DNA from: Phycisphaerales bacterium
GTDB lineage: Bacteria; Planctomycetota; Phycisphaerae; Phycisphaerales; UBA1924
Reading direction: 5' to 3'
Length of the DNA: 64,000 nucleotides
Assembly (NCBI GenBank): GCA_029260395.1
Contig: JAJDDJ010000018.1
Location: forward strand, 310,001 to 374,000
Under the pieces are notes generated by a model. The model was not told the DNA's origin, did no database searches, and saw nothing but the letters and a program-made list of their open reading frames with translations. Made by a program: the position numbers and the translations under genes. This document shows positions 26,439-35,197 of this stretch, one piece after another. Position 1 is the stretch's first letter; each line of letters begins with the position of its first letter.

Positions 26439-27698
26439 ATGCTCCGACCGGGTCACGTCATCGCGTTAGCTGTGCTTGCCTTGCTCGCCTTGGGCACGGT
26501 CATGGTCGCCAGTGCGGGCATGAGGGTGGCACCGCTGGGCGTTGACGGCTACTCCACGGAGGGTGTGACGCTCAACTCGATCGTCCTCTCCCGCAACTCC
26601 GCGTACACCGCAGCGGCTCTGGTGCTGCTGCTGATCGCAAGCCGGTTGCCCGTACGAGCCCTGGCCACGCTGGCTTGTCCAGCCGAGACCACCACCGGCC
26701 AGGGGGAGACCCGCTCGTGGTTCCACCCGGCGAGCGGACTCGCCCTCTGGGCGGGCATCGTGATCGCTCTGGCGGTCCTGCTGGCGATGGTCTACGCCCC
26801 GGTCGTTGGCAAGACCGTCAACGGCTCGTCGCGCTGGGTCGGCGTGGGTTCATTCTCGTTCCAGCCGTCCGAGGTCGCCAAGTGGGCGCTGGTCGCCGCG
26901 ATCGCGTGGTACGGCGTGGTCCGTGGACCGGTGCTACGGCATTTCTTCGCGGGGCTCCTGCCCGTGGCCATTGGCGCGGGCCTGCTCGTTGGGCTCGTAG
27001 CGATTGAAGACCTGGGCACGGGCGTCCTGATGGGCGCGGTGGTCGGGGTCATGCTGCTGGCAGCGGGTGCGAAGCTCTGGCACCTGGCGCTGTTCGTGCC
27101 CCCGGCGGCAGCGGCGGTGTTTTTGCTGATCGCCACCAGCGCGTACCGGGCCCGGCGCATCCTCGCCTTCCTCGACCCGTTTGCATACCCCGAGACCCAC
27201 GGCTACCACATGATCCAGTCCATGATCGCCATCGCCAACGGGCACGGCACAGGTCGCGGGCTGGGCAACGGGCTCCAGAAATTCGGCTATCTGCCAGAGG
27301 ACCGCACGGACTTCCTGTTCGCGGTCATCTGCGAAGAGATCGGCCTGCTCGGCGCGCTCATCGTGGCCTCGCTCTACGCGGCCATCTTGCTGGCGGCGGT
27401 GCGGATCGTCAGCCGGGAGCGAAGCGCGATGCTCCAGCTCTTCGGCGTGGGCGTTGCAGCGACCATCGGTCTGCAAGCGCTCATCAACATGGTCGTGGTC
27501 ACGGGCCTCGGGCCAACCAAGGGGATCGCGTTGCCGCTGCTCAGCGCGGGCGGCACGGGCTGGATGCTCACCGCTGCGTGCCTCGGCGTGCTCATCGCGA
27601 TGGACCGTGCGCAGGCGCATGAGTCTTCGCCCGAGCCTTCGCCAGACCTATGCGACGAAGAGGACACGCTCTGGGGCCAGCAGGCCTCGGTGGCATGA
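26439..27698 (+). CDS. ftsW: Septal/elongation peptidoglycan polymerase, SEDS family (FtsW-like)
   Basis: SEDS proteins polymerise glycan strands from lipid II during division (FtsW) or elongation (RodA). The 419-residue product has about ten membrane segments and the family hallmarks GSSRWVGVGSFSFQPSEVAK near residue 128, ATSAYRARRILAFLDPF near 230, GYHMIQSMIAIANG near 252, the conserved EEIG near 303 and the late TKGIALPLLSAGG near 361. It overlaps murG by ATGA, and that pairing favours FtsW over RodA. ATG 26439 is used; the TTG just before is possible. Confidence 0.87.
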   Translation: MLRPGHVIALAVLALLALGTVMVASAGMRVAPLGVDGYSTEGVTLNSIVLSRNSAYTAAALVLLLIASRLPVRALATLACPAETTTGQGETRSWFHPASGLALWAGIVIALAVLLAMVYAPVVGKTVNGSSRWVGVGSFSFQPSEVAKWALVAAIAWYGVVRGPVLRHFFAGLLPVAIGAGLLVGLVAIEDLGTGVLMGAVVGVMLLAAGAKLWHLALFVPPAAAAVFLLIATSAYRARRILAFLDPFAYPETHGYHMIQSMIAIANGHGTGRGLGNGLQKFGYLPEDRTDFLFAVICEEIGLLGALIVASLYAAILLAAVRIVSRERSAMLQLFGVGVAATIGLQALINMVVVTGLGPTKGIALPLLSAGGTGWMLTAACLGVLIAMDRAQAHESSPEPSPDLCDEEDTLWGQQASVA

Positions 27699-28876
27699 GC
27701 CGGGGGCCAAAGGGAAGTTGGGCGTTGATCGTCGCCGGCGGCGGCACGGGCGGGCACTTGTTCCCGGCGCTGGCGGTCACCGAGGCCCTCGCAAGTTCGG
27801 CATGCCCACCCGCCGAGACGCTCTGGCTCTGCTCCGATCGAGCGGTCGATGCCCGCATTCTTGGTGACCGCCATTTGGAATTTGAGCCACTCGCCGCCAA
27901 GCCCTTCTCGCTCAGCCCCGGCTCGCTGGCACGGTTCGTGGGCGGCTGGGGGCCTTCCTTGCGCGCCGGCCGGAGTACGCTGCGCGGGCTCAAGTCCAAA
28001 CACAAGACCGTGCTCGTGCTCTCGACCGGCGGCTTCGCGGCGGCCCCGGTCGTGCGGGCCGCGAGGCTCGAACGCTGCCCCGTGCATGTGCTCGTGCTCG
28101 ACGACCCACCGGGCAAAGCCACCCGCCTGAGTCTGCGCACCGCACACACCATCCACGATGCCACGCTCATGGGGCTGACCGATCTCTCGCGCCAGGCTCA
28201 CCGGGTCGGGCCGATCGTGCGTGCCGAGGCCATCGCTCCTGAAGACCACGGATCGTGCAAGCAGCACTGGGGGTTCGACCCTTCGCGCCCCGTGCTGCTG
28301 ATTTCTGGCGGCAGCCTTGGCGCACGCACGCTCAACGAATTCGTCGCGGCCTTCACGGCTCAGCACGCCGAGGCGCTGAGCGCAGGCCAATGGCAGGTGC
28401 TCCACCAGGCGGGCGGCGAGCAGGGCGACGAGCTGGCCGAGGTGTATGAACGCGCCGGCATCGATGCCCGTGTCGAGCCGATGCTCAGCCCGATGGGGCT
28501 CGCGTGGGGCGCAGCGGATCTGGCGCTGTGCCGGGCGGGCGCGGGCACGGTGGCTGAGGTGGCAGCCAGCGCGGTGCCCGCAGCGTTCTTGCCGTACCCG
28601 TTCCACCGCGACCATCACCAGACCCGCAACGCCCGACCGCTGGCCGATACGGGCGGCTCAGTGATCTGGGAAGATCACAAAAACGCAAAGTCCAACCTGC
28701 TCTCCCACGGCCCCGCCCTGCTTGAGTTGCTCGGCTCGGCTGCGCGACGGGGCGAACTCAAGCAGGCGATTGAACGCTTTCGAAGCCAGCAGCCAGCGGG
28801 CGGTGCACGGGCGGTCGCTGACAGCCTGATCGGGCACGCCAGCGGCTCTGTGACCGTCTGTAGGACCGGCGGATGA
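27695..28876 (+). CDS. murG: UDP-N-acetylglucosamine-lipid I transferase MurG
   Basis: MurG adds GlcNAc to lipid I to make lipid II at the inner face of the cytoplasmic membrane. The 393-residue protein shows GGGTGGHLFPALAV near residue 14, STGGFAAAP near 111, ISGGSLGARTLNEFV near 207 and the sugar-binding stretch CRAGAGTVAEVAASAVPA near 284. Start ATG 27695 overlaps the ftsW stop. The Asp/Arg-rich HRDHHQTRNA loop is typical. It is the last gene of the small ftsW-murG operon; two short hairpins follow. Confidence 0.93.
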   Translation: MSRGPKGSWALIVAGGGTGGHLFPALAVTEALASSACPPAETLWLCSDRAVDARILGDRHLEFEPLAAKPFSLSPGSLARFVGGWGPSLRAGRSTLRGLKSKHKTVLVLSTGGFAAAPVVRAARLERCPVHVLVLDDPPGKATRLSLRTAHTIHDATLMGLTDLSRQAHRVGPIVRAEAIAPEDHGSCKQHWGFDPSRPVLLISGGSLGARTLNEFVAAFTAQHAEALSAGQWQVLHQAGGEQGDELAEVYERAGIDARVEPMLSPMGLAWGAADLALCRAGAGTVAEVAASAVPAAFLPYPFHRDHHQTRNARPLADTGGSVIWEDHKNAKSNLLSHGPALLELLGSAARRGELKQAIERFRSQQPAGGARAVADSLIGHASGSVTVCRTGG

Positions 28877-28898
28877 ACCGGACTTGGACGACCAGCGT

Positions 28899-28932
28899 AT
28901 TCCAACCGGAATCCGCAAGCCCCCTCAGGGGG
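28899..28932 (+). terminator. Tandem short hairpins after murG
   Basis: ATTCC/GGAAT (28899-28903 and 28908-28912) and CCCCC/GGGGG (28920-28924 and 28928-28932) form two adjacent small hairpins about 22 and 43 bases after the murG stop. No T-run follows, so termination is only suggested. Confidence 0.35.
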
Positions 28933-29028
28933 TGTGATAACGCGGCTGGGGTTTAGATAGAGGGGCGTTCGTTGCCGCGCAGCCACCGTCCGAGAGCGCG
29001 GGTTGCGGGTCATCGCCAGCCCTTGGGG

Positions 29029-29034
29029 TACACT
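29029..29034 (+). promoter_or_regulatory. -10 TACACT of a predicted leaderless promoter
   Basis: TACACT lies exactly six bases before GTG 29041, which would put the transcript start at or next to the start codon. No ribosome site is present. Confidence 0.5.
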
Positions 29035-29040
29035 CTGAGC

Positions 29041-29643
29041 GTGACCGGTCTCAACACCAAAACCCAGCCAGTGGACGCGAGCCAGACCAAAGCCCGATGC
29101 GTGGTGTGGCATGCAGCCAACCTCAAGGCCCCCAGGGGCTTGCTTGCGGCGCTGGAGTCCAAAGGCCTTGAGCTGGCGCGCGCGGGCGACCCGTACTCGG
29201 CGTTGGCGCAGGTGCTCAGCGCCAGCCGGGCGAGACAGGTCGTGGTGCTGGTGATTGTCGAGCCCTCGGCGCACGCGCGCTGTGATGAGGTACTGGCGGC
29301 GCTCGACCGGTTTGCTCCGCGAGCGGCGCGGTGGACGTACGACCCCAGCCAGCAGCCGCCGTTGCAGCTTGCCAAGCCTCGCGCCAAGGCGGCGCCGACG
29401 GCTGAATCCCGGCCCACCACTGACCCGATCGCAGAACCCAAGCCCCAACGCCAGGCATTCGCGCACAGCGGGCCGATGCTCAGGCTGACCGGCCTTGGCG
29501 TGCTGGGCATGTCGAGCTTTGAGTCCGACGCTGAGCCTGCGAACGGATCGGCGGCAGATTCCGTGCTCACGAGCGAGGAGATGGCGGCCCTCTTAAGCGA
29601 TGACTCCTACGAGCACGACCCCGGTGGGGGCAACCAGCCATGA
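29041..29643 (+). CDS. Unrecognised protein, upstream partner of GGDEF gene
   Basis: This 200-residue cytoplasmic protein starts at GTG 29041, predicted leaderless. Residues about 15-105 alternate helices and strands (ARCVVWHAANLKAPRGLLAALESKG; RQVVVLVIVEPS) like a Rossmann or receiver-type fold; 110-150 is Ala/Pro/Lys-rich; the end has LTSEEMAALLSDD, a short acidic motif also found in some regulatory proteins. It overlaps the next gene, a diguanylate cyclase, by ATGA, so the two are co-translated and probably work in one signalling pathway. No family name can be given. Confidence 0.6.
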   Translation: MTGLNTKTQPVDASQTKARCVVWHAANLKAPRGLLAALESKGLELARAGDPYSALAQVLSASRARQVVVLVIVEPSAHARCDEVLAALDRFAPRAARWTYDPSQQPPLQLAKPRAKAAPTAESRPTTDPIAEPKPQRQAFAHSGPMLRLTGLGVLGMSSFESDAEPANGSAADSVLTSEEMAALLSDDSYEHDPGGGNQP

Positions 29644-30917
29644 CCGAACCCCGGCCGCTGAGGGTGATCGCGGTAGGCCCCACGGGCCTTGAGGCATCGC
29701 TACGCCGGGATGCGTCGGTGGAGCTGATCCGGGCGCGCACACCGATGGATGCGCTGGGCGAGCTGGCTGACCCGATCGACGATGCCACGCCAACCGATAC
29801 CGTCGTCGTGGTCAGTGCGCACGCCGACGCGGACGAAACCGCTGAAGAACGGGCCGCGTTTATTGCTGCGTTGCGGTCCGTCGATCCTTCAGTGCGAGTG
29901 GTGCGCGCGGGCGATGGCCCCGTCGAGGGCTTCGACGCGGTGGTGACGCCCGAGCACGACGCCGAGGCGCTTCGCGCGATCACTCTTAACGGTGTTTCCC
30001 ATCATCCTGCGCCTTCCGCGGCTCCGGTCGCGCCGTCGGTGCACCTGGCGGACGAACGCATTGCAGCGGCGATGGTGCGGGGGCAGGACGTGCTGCCCGA
30101 GGCGCTCGAGCTGATCCGTGCGCGCACAGACGATCCATCGGTCGAGTTCATCACCGCGGGCGCAGCGAGCCAGCGAGCATCGAGCGGCATCCCGGTGGCG
30201 GGCTCGGACGGCCGGGTGCTGGGCACGCTGATCGGGTTGCGTCCCGAGCAGCTGCGCGAGCACGCGGGGTGGCTCGCTGGGTGGCTCCGCGCGGGCTCGT
30301 TGCAGCGCGAGCTGCGCGACGCGGCTTTCCGAGACCACCTGACGGGCGCGTGGAACCGGCGGTACTTCGATCGGTTCCTGCCGGCGTGCCTTGAGCGTGC
30401 CCGCGACAAGCGGCTGCCCGTAACGCTGATGCTGTTTGATGTGGATAATTTCAAGCAGTACAACGACCGCTGGGGGCACGCTGCGGGCGACGAGATTCTG
30501 ATTGAGACCGTTCGATTGATGGACAGCGTGATCCGGCCGCACGACCGCGTGTGCCGAATCGGAGGCGACGAGTTCGCGGTGATTTTCTTCGAGCCCACCG
30601 GGCCGCGTGATCCGGGGTCGAAACCGCCTGCGAGCGTGTTCACATTGGCTGAGCGGTTCCAGCAGCAGATCTGCCAGCACCACTTCCCCAAGCTGGGGCG
30701 CGATGCCCCGGGCACGCTGACAATCTCTGGCGGGCTTGCGACGTTTCCCTGGGACGGCGCAACTCCGACGGAGTTGATCGAGCACGCCGACCAGCTCGCG
30801 ATGCGTTCCAAGCAAGTCGGCAAAAACGCGTTGACGCTCGGCCCGGGTGCTGAGCGGTACCGCGCGGGCGGGTGCCAGACCGGGACCGACGATACGGGAC
30901 CGATCGAGCCCAGTTGA
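29640..30917 (+). CDS. GGDEF-domain diguanylate cyclase
   Basis: Diguanylate cyclases make c-di-GMP from two GTP. The 425-residue protein has a receiver-like N-terminal region (about 8-115, VIAVGPTGLEASL), a middle part that may be GAF-like (about 135-215), and a GGDEF domain (about 225-405) with DHLTGAWNRRYFDRFL, FDVDNFKQYND and the intact catalytic GGDEF in RIGGDEFAVIFFE. The product-inhibition I-site RPHD lies five residues before GGDEF, so feedback control is expected. No EAL domain. The overlap with the upstream gene suggests joint regulation. Confidence 0.92.
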   Translation: MTEPRPLRVIAVGPTGLEASLRRDASVELIRARTPMDALGELADPIDDATPTDTVVVVSAHADADETAEERAAFIAALRSVDPSVRVVRAGDGPVEGFDAVVTPEHDAEALRAITLNGVSHHPAPSAAPVAPSVHLADERIAAAMVRGQDVLPEALELIRARTDDPSVEFITAGAASQRASSGIPVAGSDGRVLGTLIGLRPEQLREHAGWLAGWLRAGSLQRELRDAAFRDHLTGAWNRRYFDRFLPACLERARDKRLPVTLMLFDVDNFKQYNDRWGHAAGDEILIETVRLMDSVIRPHDRVCRIGGDEFAVIFFEPTGPRDPGSKPPASVFTLAERFQQQICQHHFPKLGRDAPGTLTISGGLATFPWDGATPTELIEHADQLAMRSKQVGKNALTLGPGAERYRAGGCQTGTDDTGPIEPS

Positions 30918-30926
30918 GCCCAAAGC

Positions 30927-31760
30927 TTGCAGTCACTCACCGAGATCAAAGCGCTGCTCGCCCAGGCCGGCCAGAGCCCCAAAAAGGCGCTCGGCCAGAA
31001 TTTCTTGATTGATGCCAACCTGGTGCGCAAGCTCATCGATGCCTCGGGCGTAGGCGAGGGCGACGTGGTGCTCGAGGTAGGCCCCGGCACTGGCACGCTA
31101 ACCGAGGGGCTGCTTGCGCGCGGCTGCGAGGTGGTCGCGAGCGAGCTTGACGACGGGCTGTGTGATCTGCTCACTGAACGCCTCGAAGGGCATCGCTGCA
31201 CAATCGTGCGTGGCGACTGTTTGGCCAGCAAGCGGGCGATCTCGAACGATGTCTTGCGCGCGCTCGCGGGGCGGCCGTTCACACTCGTGGCCAACCTGCC
31301 CTACCACGCGGCGACGCCTCTGATGCTCAGGCTGATGACCGCGCACGCCGAATGCAAAGCGCAGTTCGTGACGGTGCAACGGGAAGTGGCTGAGCGGCTG
31401 TGCGCCGGGCCAGGGATTCGAGCGTACGGGTCGGTGAGCGTGGTCGCGGGGGCGGTGTGCGAGGCGCGGATGCTGGGGGTGCTCGCGCCGAGTTGTTTTT
31501 GGCCCAGGCCGGAAGTGACCAGCGCGATGATGAGCCTGGTTCGAAGGAGCACATCGCTCACGGCAGATGCGGAAGACTTGGCCGAGTTCTGCCAGCGGCT
31601 GTTCAGTTCGCGGCGCAAGCAGCTCGGCTCGGTGCTCGGCCGAGATGCGAACTGGCCGCAAGGGGTGTCGCCGACCGACCGCGTTGAAGTGCTGACACCT
31701 GTTCAGATCGAGCAGCTGCGTTGCAACGTCCGGGAACAACGGGCCGCCGAAGATTGTTGA
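30927..31760 (+). CDS. rsmA: 16S rRNA dimethyladenosine transferase RsmA (KsgA)
   Basis: RsmA dimethylates A1518 and A1519 of 16S rRNA late in 30S assembly. The 277-residue product has KALGQNFLIDANLVRKL near 20, the SAM-binding EVGPGTGTLTEGLL near 50, the catalytic NLPYHAATPLML near 122, and the C-terminal helix region FSSRRKQLGSVL near 228. TTG 30927 is the only start that keeps the conserved N-terminus; no strong ribosome site precedes it, and it lies 9 bp after the GGDEF gene. Confidence 0.93.
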   Translation: MQSLTEIKALLAQAGQSPKKALGQNFLIDANLVRKLIDASGVGEGDVVLEVGPGTGTLTEGLLARGCEVVASELDDGLCDLLTERLEGHRCTIVRGDCLASKRAISNDVLRALAGRPFTLVANLPYHAATPLMLRLMTAHAECKAQFVTVQREVAERLCAGPGIRAYGSVSVVAGAVCEARMLGVLAPSCFWPRPEVTSAMMSLVRRSTSLTADAEDLAEFCQRLFSSRRKQLGSVLGRDANWPQGVSPTDRVEVLTPVQIEQLRCNVREQRAAEDC

Positions 31761-31928
31761 GCGTTGTGAGCGTGCCCGAAGGGTTGAGCGGGCGGGGCGC
31801 GCAAATGACAGGCCGAGTTTGTGCGGACGGCGCAGACGAACAGCGACATTTGCTGTAAGCTGGGCGTGTCGCAGAATCGCGTGGTCAGCATGACGCTGAC
31901 CCCTTGGCACCAAGGAGGTGCGCCCCTT

Positions 31929-32939
31929 ATGGGCGAAGCCACCCAGCCGAACGCGCCGTCGGACCTTACGGGCTCTGGCGGCGATCTTGCCTCGTCACTC
32001 GAGTCGCACGTGCAGCGCGCGACCAACGGAAAGCTCGGCCCGATCGAGTGGTTCCGCGCTTCCTGGCAGCGATCCGGGGCTTCCACCGGGTATTCCACGT
32101 ACACGCTCGATGACGGCGAGCCGTTGCGGGTGATGGTCAAGCTGCCGGTGGGTCCGCGCGAGTACCGCTGGAGCAGCAGGCTCGGTCGGGCCACTAGTCC
32201 CGACTGGAGCCACCGCGAAACCGACCAGTGCCCGGTGCCGCGGATGGTAGATGGAGGCGACGCGATCAACGGATACGACCTGTGCTGGCTCGTGGAGGAA
32301 CGGCTCGACCGCGAGGCCTCCGACAGCCCGCTGACCAAGGCGGATGTGCAAGGCGTGATCGAGGCGGCGGCGCGGTTTCAGGCTGCAGCACACCAAGCGA
32401 GCGAGGTCAACGAGGCGGCGCCGGTTCGCGACTGGGAGGCGATGGTCCATAAGTCCCGCGAGGCGCTGGACTCGGTGCTGATTCCCCAGCCCCAGCAGTG
32501 GAATGCGGCGCTCAAGAAGTTTCAGAAGATCGTGCCCGCGGTGGCGCGGGCGTGGCTCGCAAGGCCCACCGATTGCTGGTGCCACGGCGACTTGCACACG
32601 GGTAACGCGATGCAGCGGACCCCGGGAGGGCACTGGGTGCTGCTCGATCTGGCGATGACGCACGCGGGCCACTGGGTCGAGGACGCGGTGTACTTCGAGC
32701 GGCAGTACTGGCACCGCAAGAATGATCTTTGCGGCGTCAAGCCGGTGTCGGCGATGGCGAGGGCTCGCAAGGCCCTGGGCATGGAGATGCCGGGCAACCA
32801 CGCGGAGCTGGCCAACCTGCGGCGGGTCCTGATGGCGGCGTGCGTGCCGGCGGTGGCGGGCCACGAGGGTTCGGCCGCGTACTGCGACGCGGCCCTTGAG
32901 CTGTTCGAGCAGTTGATGCCATTGGTCCCCCACAGCTGA
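31929..32939 (+). CDS. Aminoglycoside phosphotransferase (APH)-family kinase-like protein
   Basis: This 336-residue cytoplasmic protein has the APH/choline-kinase catalytic loop CHGDLHTGNAM near residue 219 and the metal-binding DLAMT near 237, plus a nucleotide-binding lobe (VMVKLPVG near 68). The family phosphorylates small molecules such as aminoglycosides, choline or sugars; the substrate here is unknown and resistance should not be assumed. ATG 31929 is chosen because AAGGAGGT precedes it by nine bases; the open frame extends 36 codons upstream without a better start. Confidence 0.83.
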   Translation: MGEATQPNAPSDLTGSGGDLASSLESHVQRATNGKLGPIEWFRASWQRSGASTGYSTYTLDDGEPLRVMVKLPVGPREYRWSSRLGRATSPDWSHRETDQCPVPRMVDGGDAINGYDLCWLVEERLDREASDSPLTKADVQGVIEAAARFQAAAHQASEVNEAAPVRDWEAMVHKSREALDSVLIPQPQQWNAALKKFQKIVPAVARAWLARPTDCWCHGDLHTGNAMQRTPGGHWVLLDLAMTHAGHWVEDAVYFERQYWHRKNDLCGVKPVSAMARARKALGMEMPGNHAELANLRRVLMAACVPAVAGHEGSAAYCDAALELFEQLMPLVPHS

Positions 32940-33209
32940 GGGGGCTCGCTCCGATGGACCGGGCGAATTACCGAACACATTGCGATCTTTTGTTCGATTT
33001 TCACCCCCATAGCCCTCTGATCGGCGATTGTCGGCACCGCACCTGGACGTGCGGGAGTATGCTGATAGACCTGTGATCGGGGCCGGCGCGGACCAGAGAC
33101 CAAGCCGAGCCCCGCAACCTGTTCCACTGCTTCGGGCCGGCTGGTTCGCCCCGATGCCGACACTCAGGCGGTGCGATTACGGCGCCGCCGATGATTCGAG
33201 GTATGACCG

Positions 33210-33383
33210 ATGGAAGCCTTCCACAAGCTGCAGCAGCTGATCAAGGACGTCGAGGACGACATGGCCAAGGCTCAGGGCGGCAACAAGGCCGCGGGCACGC
33301 GCGTCCGCAAGACGATGCAGGAGATCAAGGACGCAGCGCAGGAAGTCCGCAAGGCTGTGCTTGAGATGCGAGTGGAGCCCTGA
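33210..33383 (+). CDS. Histone H1-like small DNA-binding protein (Hc1 type)
   Basis: This is a 57-residue, Lys/Arg-rich, all-helical protein from ATG 33210: MEAFHKLQQLIKDVEDDMA, then GGNKAAGTRVRKTMQEIKDA and a short tail. The core GNKAAGTRxRKxMQEIKxxAQxxR is the signature of the small bacterial proteins related to chlamydial histone Hc1, found in Bacteroidetes and Planctomycetes, thought to bind and compact DNA. The long Lys-rich tail of Chlamydia Hc1 is absent. Its 3' end overlaps the start of the FabZ-like gene. A TATGCT at 33058-33063 may be its -10. Confidence 0.82.
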   Translation: MEAFHKLQQLIKDVEDDMAKAQGGNKAAGTRVRKTMQEIKDAAQEVRKAVLEMRVEP

Positions 33384-33918
33384 ACTGAGCGAGACAGCGT
33401 CACAGCCTGGTGCGACGCGCGAGGTCGGCGAAGCCAACCGGTCGCTGTTCGATCTGTCTCAGATCGATCTTCGCTCGACCTTCGCCGACGGCGACGCCGT
33501 CGAGCGGGTCATCCCGCATCGTGGCGCTATGCGCCTGCTCGATCGCGTGATCTGGCTGGCGGATGACTACCGCCACGCGGTGGGTATCCGCGAGGTACGC
33601 GAAGGTGAGTTCTGGATTCCGGGCCACTTCCCGCAGAAGCCGCTGTTTCCGGGCGTGCTGATGGTCGAGAGCGGCGCGCAGCTGGCGGCGTACGTCTGGA
33701 ACAAACAGAAGCCCGAACCGACGGTCGCCGCGTTCTTGCGGATCGACCGGTGCGTGTTTAGGCGGAGCGTGGTGCCGGGCGAGGACCTCTTGCTGCTTTG
33801 CCGAGAGATCAAGCAGGGCAAGCGGCGGTTCATCACAGAGCTTCAGGGCATGGTGGGCGACGAGGTCGCGTTCGAGGCCGAGATCACCGGGATGGCGCTG
33901 GGGCCGATGCAAGCGTGA
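33361..33918 (+). CDS. FabZ/FabA-like (3R)-hydroxyacyl-ACP dehydratase
   Basis: This hot-dog-fold protein has 185 residues from TTG 33361; the start is uncertain because no ATG or GTG precedes the conserved region. IPHRGAMRLLDRV near residue 51 matches the FabZ opening IPHRYPxLLVDRV, and GHFPQKPLFPGVLMVESGAQLAAY near 80 holds the catalytic His, with Glu in MVES. The C-terminal FEAEITGMA is also typical. The family dehydrates hydroxyacyl-ACP in fatty acid synthesis. The start overlaps the histone gene by 23 bp and the stop overlaps manA by GTGA. A specialised paralogue rather than the main FabZ is possible. Confidence 0.8.
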   Translation: MRCEWSPELSETASQPGATREVGEANRSLFDLSQIDLRSTFADGDAVERVIPHRGAMRLLDRVIWLADDYRHAVGIREVREGEFWIPGHFPQKPLFPGVLMVESGAQLAAYVWNKQKPEPTVAAFLRIDRCVFRRSVVPGEDLLLLCREIKQGKRRFITELQGMVGDEVAFEAEITGMALGPMQA

Positions 33919-34922
33919 GCGTGCCGATTCCCCCGTACCCGATGCTGCTTACGCCTGTGCTGGTGCCCAAGGTATGGGGCGGGCGATCGCTCGCATCGCT
34001 AGGCAAGGCCTTGCCAGCCGCAACGCTGATCGGTGAGTCGTGGGAACTGAGCGACCTTGATGAATCCATCGCGGGCGCTGCTTCGCGTTCGGTAGTGGCC
34101 AACGGACCGCTGGCAGGCAAAACAGTGCGTGACGCGTGCCAGGCATGGGGCAAGGCCCTGCTGGGCGAAGCAAGGACCGCTGTGGGCGGCGGGTTCCCGC
34201 TGCTGACCAAGTTTCTCGATGCAAGAGAGCATCTGTCGGTGCAGGTCCATCCATCGCCGGCCTACGCCAGCGCGCACCCGGAGTCGCACCTCAAGACGGA
34301 GAGCTGGACGGTGGTCGCCGCCGAGGCTCGCACGGAGTTGTTCATCGGGATCAAGCCCGGAACAAGCCGGGACGATCTTGCCAGGTGCATCGCTGAAGGC
34401 ACCGTGCCCGATGCGATGGTCCGGCTGCCCGCGGTGGTTGGCGAGACACACCTGCTGCCCAGCGGCACGTGCCACGCACTGGGCGCGGGCATTGTGGTCG
34501 CCGAGATTCAGACACCCAGCGACACCACTTTCCGCGTGTACGACTGGACGCGCGAGTACAACCGTGCGAAGCGCGAGCTGCACATAGACCAGGCCCTCGA
34601 GTGCATCGACTTTGATGCCAGACCCACTCCCGTCAGGCTCGACGACGGTGCCAAGCAGGGGCGGGTCGTGACGACGGACATGTTCACGGTCGATGAGCTG
34701 CGTCTGAGCTGCGAAGAGCTGCCGATCGCTGGCTCGGCGGCCAACCGGCCGATCGTCATTACGGTGCTCGCGACAATGGGCGGGAGCGTTCGCGACGACC
34801 TAACTGGAACCGAGGTCGAGTTTCGTGCTGGATCGACGGTGCTGGTACCCGCATCGATTGCCGACCGTTGCGTGATTGCCTCCGGGCCGGGCACACGGCT
34901 GCTTCGAACCACCGTGCTTTAA
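33915..34922 (+). CDS. manA: Mannose-6-phosphate isomerase, class I
   Basis: Phosphomannose isomerase interconverts fructose-6-phosphate and mannose-6-phosphate for GDP-mannose and surface sugars. The 335-residue product begins LTPVLVPKVWGGRSLA, with GESWELSD near residue 39, the zinc site QVHPSPAYA near 111, and the later zinc/substrate part HLLPSGTCHALGAGIVVAEIQTPSD near 178, followed by TFRVYDW. GTG 33915 overlaps the upstream stop (GTGA), giving coupled translation. Confidence 0.92.
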   Translation: MSVPIPPYPMLLTPVLVPKVWGGRSLASLGKALPAATLIGESWELSDLDESIAGAASRSVVANGPLAGKTVRDACQAWGKALLGEARTAVGGGFPLLTKFLDAREHLSVQVHPSPAYASAHPESHLKTESWTVVAAEARTELFIGIKPGTSRDDLARCIAEGTVPDAMVRLPAVVGETHLLPSGTCHALGAGIVVAEIQTPSDTTFRVYDWTREYNRAKRELHIDQALECIDFDARPTPVRLDDGAKQGRVVTTDMFTVDELRLSCEELPIAGSAANRPIVITVLATMGGSVRDDLTGTEVEFRAGSTVLVPASIADRCVIASGPGTRLLRTTVL

Positions 34923-34989
34923 CACCGGCTTCAGTCATCATGCAAGCATCGCAGCAGACGCTGCCGATTTATTGGATGTGAGGGTTGGC

Positions 34990-35160
34990 TCAAGTGCTCT
35001 TGCCGATCACGAAGTAGAGGATCATGCCGATGACCGGCAGCAACAGCACGACCAGAGCCCACAGGAGCTTCCAAGTCACGGGCTTGCCCGCCCCAAGGAT
35101 GCTGACCAGCGCGATGATGTCGAGTACGAGTATGACGAGTCCGATGAGTCCATATTCCAC
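34990..35160 (-). CDS. PLDc_N-like two-helix membrane protein
   Basis: This 56-residue protein starts at GTG 35160, with AAAGGGA five bases upstream. It has two hydrophobic helices (about 4-22 and 30-52) separated by a short polar turn, the pattern of the phospholipase D N-terminal (PLDc_N) family of tiny membrane proteins: WxLxWALVVLLLPVIGMILYFVIGK. It is the last gene of a three-gene minus-strand set with a holin-like and a YqjD-like protein, resembling envelope-stress operons. No enzymatic role expected. Confidence 0.72.
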   Translation of the reverse strand: MEYGLIGLVILVLDIIALVSILGAGKPVTWKLLWALVVLLLPVIGMILYFVIGKST

Positions 35161-35197
35161 GGGATTCCCTTTCAATAAGTAGATGCGCTTACGGATA

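Noticed and set aside
31929-32939. Antibiotic resistance gene
   Set aside because: Only the general APH-family catalytic loop is present; the chromosomal setting gives no sign of resistance or mobility.
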